This document shows, piece after piece, positions 27,372-34,900 of a DNA stretch of 37,491 nucleotides. Positions within the stretch are counted from its first letter, which is position 1. Each line of letters begins with the position of its first letter. A program made the translations under genes and the position numbers. The stretch is from Candidatus Evtepia faecigallinarum. GTDB lineage: Bacteria > Bacillota > Clostridia > Oscillospirales > Oscillospiraceae. The stretch is from contig DXEA01000108.1 of assembly GCA_019115225.1 (NCBI GenBank), positions 1 through 37,491 on the forward strand, read 5' to 3'. The notes beneath the pieces are model-generated. The model saw only the letters and a list, made by a program, of their open reading frames with translations, was not told the DNA's origin and did not search any database.

Positions 27372-28331
27372 TTAATCTGTCTTGCCCGCGCGGTGCTGGA
27401 TGAGCTGGGCGGCGATAGAAACGGCGATCTCCGCCGGGGTCCGCCCTCCCAGGGGCAGGCCGATGGGGGTGGTGATCCGTTCCAGCTCTTTGGGCGAGAC
27501 CCCCATGGCCTCCAGGGCGGCAAACGACGCCTGAGCTTTCTTCTTGCTGCCCATGACCCCGATGTAGCCTGCCGGGGTACGGAGAACCTGCTGCTGCACC
27601 AGCAAGCTGCTCTCGTGGTCCCGGGTCATGATGCACACATAGTCGTCCTTCGTCAGGGTCACCTGGTCCTCGATCCGATCAAAAGAGATCAGCCGAACCT
27701 CCTTGGCCTGGGGAAAGCGTTCTTTGCGGGCAAATTCCGGCCGGTCCTCCAGCACCACGCAGGCAAACTCCAAGGGCCGGAGCACCGGGACCAGTGCCTG
27801 GGCCACATGGCCCCCGCCGAAAAGATAGACCCGGTCGGGGCGGTAGAGCTGCTGATGGAACCAGGGCTTGCCGCCGATGCGGGTGATGCCGGGGGACCCG
27901 GGCAGGCCGGGCTCCCGATGGAGGGTCAGTTCCCCCTCCTCCAGGGGAGTGAGCAGCCAGAGGGGGGCGTCAGCGGCCAGGCCCTCTTCGGCCTCCCGGC
28001 ACAGAGCCAGGACCCTCTCGTCTCCCCCTTGCAGGGGCAGGAAATGGACCGTCACCTGTCCGCCGCAGCCGGGGGCAGCGCCGTCCTCCTGGGCCAGTGT
28101 CATGGTCCGGGGCTGGGGGCAGGGAGAGCGAAGCAGCTCCCCCGCGATCTCGATACAGTGCCCCTCCACGCTGCCGCCGCCGATGGTGCCGGCCAGCAGG
28201 CCCTTGCTGCCTGCCAGCATCCGGGCTCCCGGCTTCCGGGGGGTGACGCCGGCGGTTTCAAGAATGGTCACCAGGACCACCCCCTCCCCCCGGGAAAGGG
28301 TGTCGCTGATGTGCTGGAACAATTCTCTCAT
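27372..28331 (-). CDS. XdhC/CoxI family molybdenum-enzyme maturation protein
   Basis: VLVTILETAGVTPRKPGARMLAG..GTIGGGSVEG; YLFGGGHVAQALVPVL; YVCIMTRDHESSLLVQQQVL; YIGVMGSKKK; PIGLPLGGRTPAEIAVSIAAQLI. Confidence 0.92.
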   Translation of the reverse strand: MRELFQHISDTLSRGEGVVLVTILETAGVTPRKPGARMLAGSKGLLAGTIGGGSVEGHCIEIAGELLRSPCPQPRTMTLAQEDGAAPGCGGQVTVHFLPLQGGDERVLALCREAEEGLAADAPLWLLTPLEEGELTLHREPGLPGSPGITRIGGKPWFHQQLYRPDRVYLFGGGHVAQALVPVLRPLEFACVVLEDRPEFARKERFPQAKEVRLISFDRIEDQVTLTKDDYVCIMTRDHESSLLVQQQVLRTPAGYIGVMGSKKKAQASFAALEAMGVSPKELERITTPIGLPLGGRTPAEIAVSIAAQLIQHRAGKTD

Positions 28332-28387
28332 GGATGATCCTTCCTCTCTGTTTCGCTCCTGTTCTGGTATCCCTTCGATTGGGTAAA

Positions 28388-28426
28388 AGCGCGGCTTGGA
28401 AGCCCTTGGGACTTCCAAGCCGCGCT
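28388..28426 (-). terminator. Terminator between cotJC-like remnant and xdhC
   Basis: Perfect 15-bp stem agcgcggcttggaag/cttccaagccgcgct with flanking T-run on either strand. Confidence 0.65.
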
Positions 28427-28471
28427 GGTTTTTCCGGGCTTATTCTGCCGCGGCCCCGTCGGGGGTCCGCC

Positions 28472-28690
28472 TTACTTGCTGTAGTGGTCGAAAGCAGGGT
28501 TGGTATAGTAGACGTTTTTCTTGTCCAACTGGTCCCGCACCTGCTGCAGGGCACTGCCAAAGCGCTGGAAGTGGACGATCTCCCGCTCCCGGAGGAAGCG
28601 GATGACGTCGGTGACGTCGGGGTCGTCCTTGGCCAGGCGGAGGATGTTGTCATAGGTTACACGGGCCTTTTGCTCTGCTGCAATCACCGA
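28472..28690 (-). pseudogene. cotJC: 3' fragment of CotJC-like (manganese catalase family) spore coat gene
   Basis: IAAEQKARVTYDNILRLAKDDPDVTDVIRFLREREIVHFQRFGSALQQVRDQLDKKN, the C-terminal part of the family; the N-terminal two-thirds are absent and replaced by recombinase sequence. Confidence 0.75.
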
Positions 28691-28735
28691 AGGATAACTC
28701 AACCCTGTTTTTATCAACAAACCGTCATGTTTTCG

Positions 28736-30301
28736 TTAGAAATTCCAATGAATTTCAACCGGAACGTCTTTCGTTCCCGGAATGCGCTTGCCCACCGAGA
28801 TGTAGTCAATGAGCGTCTCGACCACCTCTCGGGTCAGGTAATCCAGGTTGGTATACTGCTCGATGAGCTCCCGGCGGTTGTCCCCTGCCGCGATTTTTTC
28901 CTCCAACTGATCTAACTGTTTCTCCGTCTCCACGACGACGCGCTCCAGGCGGGTGCGCTCGGCGGAAAAGCCTTTTGACAACTCCGCAAAGTCCCCTTCC
29001 GAAATCAGCCCCCGCACCTTGTCCATATAGAGCTCCCGAATCCCCTTGGCGTACTCCTCGATCTTTTTCTGGTAGACGGCAAGGTCTGTGCGCAGTCGGG
29101 CTTTTTGCTCCTGCAGGTTTTCACAGAATTCGATGTTTCGTTCCAGCTCGTCCCTGTCCAGGTACTCTGCCGAGAGGCGGTTCAGCTCCTCCATCACAAG
29201 CTGCTCCAGCTTATCCACGGCGATAAAGGAGCCGATGCAGGCGTCCTTGGCGATGTGGCGGTTGGCGCATTGCAGATAGTGCTTTCCGCCGCGCTTCGGT
29301 GAGGTCTTGCCCGACCGCATCGTGTCTCCGCAGTTGGCGCAGCGGGCCTTTTTGGCAAACAGACCGATGGTACCAATGTCAAAGGGCTTGGCCCGCTGGG
29401 CCACCAGCGCCTGGACTCTGTCCCACAGTTCCCGGTCGATGATGGGCTCGTGGGTTCCCTCCACCCGGTACCACGCCTCTTTGGGGCGGGGTCGGTTCTG
29501 CTTGGTCTTGTAGGATACGCTGCCATACTTCCCCTGCACCATATTGCCAATATAAATCTCATTGGTGAGCATGTTGGAAATGGCAAAGTATTTCCACAGG
29601 GTACTGTTTTTCTTCTTCGGCTGCTGGTAGCGCAGCCCGTGCAGGCGCTTATACTCCGTCGGGTTGGGGATGCCCCGGTCGTTGAGCAGCCGGGCAATCG
29701 CCGTCTTGCCATAGCCCTGGGAAAAAAGGGTAAACACCTCCCGGACCACGGCTGCTGCCTCCTCGTCGATGATGAGATGTCCTTTCTGGTCCGGGTCCTT
29801 CTGATAGCCATAGAGGGCGAACGCCCCGATATGGAACCCGTTTTTCCGGCGGTTGGTCAGAACGCTGCGGATGTTGTCCGACATGTCCTCCAGATACCAC
29901 TCGTTGACCAGGCCGTTGATCTGCCGGGATTTTTTGTTGCCCTTATTCGCAGTATCGGCGTTGTCGACGATGCTGATGAAGCGGATGCCCCAGATGGGGA
30001 ACAGACCATGGATGTACTTTTCCACCAGCTCCAGCTCGCGGGTAAAGCGCGACTGGGTTTTGCACAGGACAATGTCAAATCGGTGCTGCTCGGCGTCCTG
30101 CAACAAGCGGTTAAACTCCGGGCGGCGCCGGTCTGCGCCGGTGTAGTCGTCGTCGCTGTATACGTTGTAAAGCTCCCACCCCTGTTCCATGGCGTATTGC
30201 AGCAGCATCGCCTTTTGGTTTTGAATGCTGCCTGAGTCATCGGTTTCAAATTGCTTGTTCCGATCTTCTTCGGATAAGCGGCAATAGATTGCTACTTTCA
30301 T
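28736..30301 (-). CDS. Large serine recombinase (resolvase + recombinase + zinc-ribbon domains)
   Basis: VAIYCRLSEEDRNKQFETDDSGSIQNQKAML; YSDDDYTGADRRRPEFNRLLQDAE; TQSRFTRELE; zinc ribbon ARCANCGDTMRSG...YLQCANRH; coiled-coil C-terminus. Confidence 0.95.
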   Translation of the reverse strand: MKVAIYCRLSEEDRNKQFETDDSGSIQNQKAMLLQYAMEQGWELYNVYSDDDYTGADRRRPEFNRLLQDAEQHRFDIVLCKTQSRFTRELELVEKYIHGLFPIWGIRFISIVDNADTANKGNKKSRQINGLVNEWYLEDMSDNIRSVLTNRRKNGFHIGAFALYGYQKDPDQKGHLIIDEEAAAVVREVFTLFSQGYGKTAIARLLNDRGIPNPTEYKRLHGLRYQQPKKKNSTLWKYFAISNMLTNEIYIGNMVQGKYGSVSYKTKQNRPRPKEAWYRVEGTHEPIIDRELWDRVQALVAQRAKPFDIGTIGLFAKKARCANCGDTMRSGKTSPKRGGKHYLQCANRHIAKDACIGSFIAVDKLEQLVMEELNRLSAEYLDRDELERNIEFCENLQEQKARLRTDLAVYQKKIEEYAKGIRELYMDKVRGLISEGDFAELSKGFSAERTRLERVVVETEKQLDQLEEKIAAGDNRRELIEQYTNLDYLTREVVETLIDYISVGKRIPGTKDVPVEIHWNF

Positions 30302-30343
30302 TTTCCTATCTCCTCAAAGATAAGAACAAGCGCCCTCCATTGG

Positions 30344-30372
30344 ATGATACCATAAAAGAGAGCGCTTGTCAT
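30344..30372 (-). promoter_or_regulatory. Candidate promoter of the recombinase flanked by an inverted repeat
   Basis: Minus strand ATGACA-17 nt-TATCAT; ACAAGCGC/GCGCTTGT arms at 30362-30369 and 30326-30333. Confidence 0.45.
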
Positions 30373-30518
30373 TATTGTTGTGCCGGGGTGGCTGCCTTGT
30401 TCCGCTCCATCCGGTTGATGAGCTCGATCCATTTTTGCGTGAACTGCGCTTTGGACGTCGTGCTTTCGCCGCCTTTGAACACACTGCAAACGCGCTTCAC
30501 CGGTTCCCGGTTTTCCAT
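30372..30518 (-). CDS. Small 48-aa element protein of unknown function
   Basis: MENREPVKRVCSVFKGGESTTSKAQFTQKWIELINRMERNKAATPAQQ; strong G-rich SD aaggggggt before ATG. Confidence 0.6.
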   Translation of the reverse strand: MENREPVKRVCSVFKGGESTTSKAQFTQKWIELINRMERNKAATPAQQ

Positions 30519-30539
30519 GCGGTACCCCCCTTTCAAAAT

Positions 30540-31230
30540 GGCTGACTCACTATATGAACGACAGCAGGGCCGTGATGACAAAAAAGCGGAACCGCTGTCC
30601 TCGTCCCATCCCACCGGATGAAACACCTTGCGCCGCAAATACCTTGTCGCGCAACGTCTCACCTCCGACACAGGAAGGACGGTCAGCCCGTCCGGCCTGT
30701 TCTGTGCCCATCTTCCAAAATGGGTTCTGACCGGCACGGGCTGCCGTCGCTTCCCTTCTGATGCAATCCATGATGTGCCGTATTCTCAGGCGGCAGGACC
30801 GCCCTACTGCTCACCCCCGGCACGGGAGTATGTGAGCCCGTCCTGGCAGCAGACGCCGGAAAACCAACGGAAGGTGAACCGCGGGTGACTAAGCCGCGCA
30901 CGCCATTCCCATCGTAGTCCACATTGACCCAGCGGGTTCGGGATAGTTCGGTTATCCCCCGTTGAGGGTCTCAGGTCGCGTCCCCGGCGCTGCCGGCACC
31001 GGGTAACAGGTTGGCGGTGGATCGCTCGTGCCTTGGATGGTGCTGGGGAGAACAATATCACCTCCTCTCCCCTCTCCCAGCCCACCGGCAGTCCTGGCGT
31101 CCGCCCCTGTGTCGCTCGCCCCAACGGGTCTTGGAACTCACATACCGAGATGAACGGGCTTGCCCGTTGTTTGTCGAAGTGCAAAGAGACTTAAAAACCT
31201 CTCATTGATTTCCCCGTTGGGAGGGCAGGT
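30540..31230 (-). ncRNA. Hairpin-dense region without convincing CDS (candidate structured RNA or leader)
   Basis: Nested stem-loops at 30679-30747 and 30926-30970, hairpins at 30789-30803 and 31153-31168; ORFs here have no recognisable domain. Confidence 0.4.
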
Positions 31231-31242
31231 TTGAACCGCTTT

Positions 31243-31695
31243 TCAGGAATTTTCGTCCAACAAAGCCCGCAATTTTTCCAGCAGCGCCTTCTTCCGCCGC
31301 CGAAATGTGGTTTGCGCCAGGTGCAGGGCGGCGCTGGCCTCCCGTTCGGATTTCTCCAGCACATAGAGCTGGTAGATGATTCCCCGCTCCTGGGGGGACA
31401 ATTTGCCCATCAGTTCCTGCATCCAGAGGGACGACACCACCGTCTCCTCCAGCGTGGGACCTTGGGCGGCAAATTGACGGTCCCCTTCCAGCAGGCGGTC
31501 ATAGGAGTCCTCCCGGCTGGGGGTGAAGGTTGCGGTCCGGGCCGCCTGATCGCAGACAAACTTTTCCCGCTTCAGATCATGGAGAAAATATTCCTCCTTC
31601 CGGGCATAGTGGCGATATTCCCGATATACCTCTTCGCTGACGGGCACAGCCTGTCCGTCTATGTAAAGATAGAATTGTTTTTGTTGCTCACTCAT
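31243..31695 (-). CDS. Sigma-70 region-4-like/ICE-type regulatory protein
   Basis: MSEQQKQFYLYIDGQAVPVSEEVYREYRHYARKEEYFLHDLKREKF...; C-term LSPQERGIIYQLYVLEKSEREASAALHLAQTTFRRRKKALLEKL (HTH). Confidence 0.8.
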   Translation of the reverse strand: MSEQQKQFYLYIDGQAVPVSEEVYREYRHYARKEEYFLHDLKREKFVCDQAARTATFTPSREDSYDRLLEGDRQFAAQGPTLEETVVSSLWMQELMGKLSPQERGIIYQLYVLEKSEREASAALHLAQTTFRRRKKALLEKLRALLDENS

Positions 31696-31702
31696 AGCGT
31701 TA

Positions 31703-31744
31703 CCTCCGAAAGTTTGAAAAAGTGGATTTTCAAACCCTCGGAGG
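31703..31744 (-). promoter_or_regulatory. Hairpin occluding the Shine-Dalgarno of the sigma-like gene
   Basis: Minus: CCTCCGA-ggg-TTTGAAAA-tccact-TTTTCAAA-ctt-TCGGAGG, with CGGAGG 7 nt before ATG 31695. Confidence 0.65.
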
Positions 31745-31852
31745 CGGAGAGCGGCAGCCGGGACAAAAACGACAATTTTTCCCGCAAATCTCTCTGATTT
31801 CCCTAAAACCAGAGACTTTCCCGCCAATTCGCTGAGCCGCTGCAAAAAAGAA

Positions 31853-31912
31853 TCGACGGTATTCTCCGCTGCTCGCCAAAAACGGACGGCGAATCTCTGA
31901 GAATATCGTCGA
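31853..31912 (-). terminator. Distal terminator-like hairpin
   Basis: Minus TCGACGATATTCTC/GAGAATACCGTCGA then TTCTTTTTT. Confidence 0.5.
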
Positions 31913-31922
31913 AAAAAAAGGA

Positions 31923-31954
31923 AGGCGCAGACAGCACGTCGGCTGTCTGCGCCT
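31923..31954 (-). terminator. Intrinsic terminator after the SLH protein gene
   Basis: Minus AGGCGCAGACAG-ccgacgtg-CTGTCTGCGCCT then TCCTTTTTTTT. Confidence 0.8.
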
Positions 31955-31999
31955 GAAAAATTGATGCTGGAGGGTATCCCCCCGGCGAATTAAACCAAG

Positions 32000-34900
32000 T
32001 TACCTCATCCCATATTCCTCACAGAATCGCATGAGCATGGTGGCCACTTGGGCCCGGGTGGAATTGCCCTGGGGCGCCAGCGTGCTTTCCGTCACGCCCT
32101 CGATGATGCCCGCGCCGCAGGCCCACTGCATGGCGGGGATGGAGTACTCGCTGACCGCCTGGGCATCGGTGTAGGAGAGGATGTTGGTATCCTCGCCCAC
32201 GGACACATCATAGCCCTTGGCCTGGGCATAGCGGTAGAGAATCGTCGCCAACTGTTCCCGCGTGATAGCGTCGTCGGGGCCGAACTTGCCGTTACCGTAG
32301 CCGCCCACAATGCCCTGGGACGCCGCCCAGGTCACGGCGTCAAAGTACCATGCGCCGTCCGCCACATCGTTGAAGGTACCACCGCCACTGGCCGTAGGCT
32401 GGCCCTCCATATTGTAGACGATCTGGCAGAGCTGCGCCCGGGACAGGTCATCATTGGGGCCAAAGAGGTTGTCCCCGTACCCGGCCATCATGTCGTGGCG
32501 GTAGACATAGGCCACGGCGTCCCAATACCATGCGCCCGCTGTCAGGTCGGTAAAGGGCAGCTCATGGCTCTTATCGTCCAGCACAAGGGCGTACTGGCTG
32601 GCGTGGTCAAAGGGCAGGGCCACATTGCCGTCCTCGTCCACCAGGGCGGCGGTCTGGAAGGTCATCGCCCCCGCGCTCTCGTCGTAGCGGTACAGGTTCG
32701 CCCACAGGCCCTCATTTTCCGCGCCCAGGGGGGCTGTCAGCGTCAGGACAAAGCCGAATTCCCCGTCGTGGGCCAGGGTGATCTGCACGGTACCGATCTC
32801 CCCCGTGATGGCGTTGATGAGATCCACGGGGATGGTAGTGGTGTTCATGCTCACGCCCATGTCCAGGTCGGTGAGGACGGCATCCGCCGCAATGTCCAGG
32901 CCGTAGATGGTCCAGTCCACCTCGCCGTCCAGGTGCAGGACCAGCGTCACATCGCGGCCTGACAAGGTCTCAAAGACCTCCTTGTCCAGCTTGGTCTGGC
33001 TTGGCTTGAGGGTGATCTCCACGGTGTCCCCGTCCTTGGCGGCCTTGATCTTGTTGATCAGCTGCTGGCTCACCGTGAGGGTGGGGCGGCCGCCGGAGGA
33101 CACGGGCTCCCATTTGGCCCAGTATGCCACGTCCCCGATGGCGTCGGCGGGGATGGCTGTCACCGGGTCCCCACCCAGTTCTTCATTGTCATACCAGCCG
33201 GCGAAGGTATAGCCCCGGCGGGTGACATCGGTGGGCAGCACCGCGCCCACGCCGTAGGTGTAGCTGGTGACATTCTCCCCCTCGGCAATGGCGCCGCTGT
33301 TGGGGTTGAGGGTGACAGCGTAGGTGTTGACGGTCCACTTGGCATAGTAAATCTTGTTTCCGATGTCGGTGTCGGTGATGGCAGTGACGGGGCTGCCGGA
33401 GAAGTCCGCGCTCTCGTACCAGCCGGCGAAGGTATAGCCCCGGCGGGTGACCTCGGTGGGCAGCGCCGCGCCCACGCCGTAGGTGTAGCTCGTAACGTCC
33501 TTGCCCTCGGCAATGGTGCCATCGTTGGGGTGCAACGTAACGGTATAAATATTGGCCGTCCACTGGGCGGTGAAGGTGGTGTCGGCGGTGATGGTCGCCG
33601 TGGCCCCCGGCTCATAGGTTTTACCGCCGCCACTCCAGAGGAAGGTGTAGCCGGGTTTGATTTCCGTCGCATCAGGGAGGGTGAAGGTGTCGCCGGAGTT
33701 GTAGTAGCCTTTGACCTCGTCCTCAACGGTGACCCGATAGACCGCGCTGTGGGTGCTGGCCAGCACCGGAAAATTGTCCGTGCCCAAGGTCTGCCGCCAG
33801 GGACCGTTTTCCTGCTCACTGTTCAGCAGCCACGCCACCTCGCCGGAGGCGAATTGCTCGGCGGTTTTCTTCTCGGCTCCGGTGGCGTTGCTGTCGTTGC
33901 CGATGCCATTGATGCTGCTATTTATGCCCTCGAGCCAGTAGCAGTTGGAGATGGAGGCGTTGCCGTTGGAGTAAACCTCGTTCCCCCCGCATACGCCGCC
34001 CACATTAACTTTAAAATTGTCGTTTCCGTCGCCGGACACGTTGCCGGTGCTATAACAGTTGGTGATGATGGCGGTGCCGCCGTTGGCGGCATAGTTATAC
34101 CCGCACACGCCGCCCACATCAACAACTCTATCGCCGAATATAGATATAAAATCGCTGTCACCGGACACGTTGCCGGTGCTATAACAGTTGGTGATGATGG
34201 CGGTGCCGCCGTTGGCGGCATAGTTATACCCGCACACGCCGCCGGGAGTGCCACCCGTCACGTTGCCGGTGCTGTAACAGCTGGTGATGGAGCCACCGTC
34301 GTTACTTCCACACACGCCGCCGGGAGTGCCGGCCTCCACGTTGCCGGTGCTGTAACAGTTTGTAATGGAGCTCAGGTTCTCCCCGCACACGCCGCCGGTA
34401 TAGCAGTCCCCATTCGTCACGTTGCCGGTGTTGTAACAGTTGGCAATAGAGCCAGCGTTCTCCCCACACACGCCACCCAAAGTGCAATCCCAACCGGTTA
34501 CGGCGTTGGTGTTGTAGCAGTTGGTGATGGAGCCAGAGCCAAAGTTCCGTCCGCACACACCGCCAGCACAAACGTTACCATCGCCGGCGCCGAACACGTT
34601 GCCGGTGCTGTAACAGCTGGTGATGGAGCCATCGTTCCGCCCGCACACGCCGCCAACATAAATATTAGTGCTGGCTGATTGTTCATCCTCCACAAAGCCG
34701 CTAAAACTGCAGTTTTCAATCGTGCCCAGGTTAACTGCGCACACGCCGCCGACACCATATGCAAAGAAATTTACTCTGGCATCCACCCCCGCATAGCTGT
34801 CTTCGAGCTTGAGATTTTTCACTACACCGCCGGTGCCAATTTGGCCGAACAGACCGGCGTAAAAACTGTTACCCTTGTAATACAGCCCGCGGATGGCGTA

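Larger units (their letters stand above)
28690..31845 (-). mobile_element. Recombinase end of an integrative element (other end not in window)
   Basis: Serine recombinase abutting an interrupted gene; upstream small ORF, structured region and sigma-like gene in the same orientation; true boundaries unknown. Confidence 0.6.
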
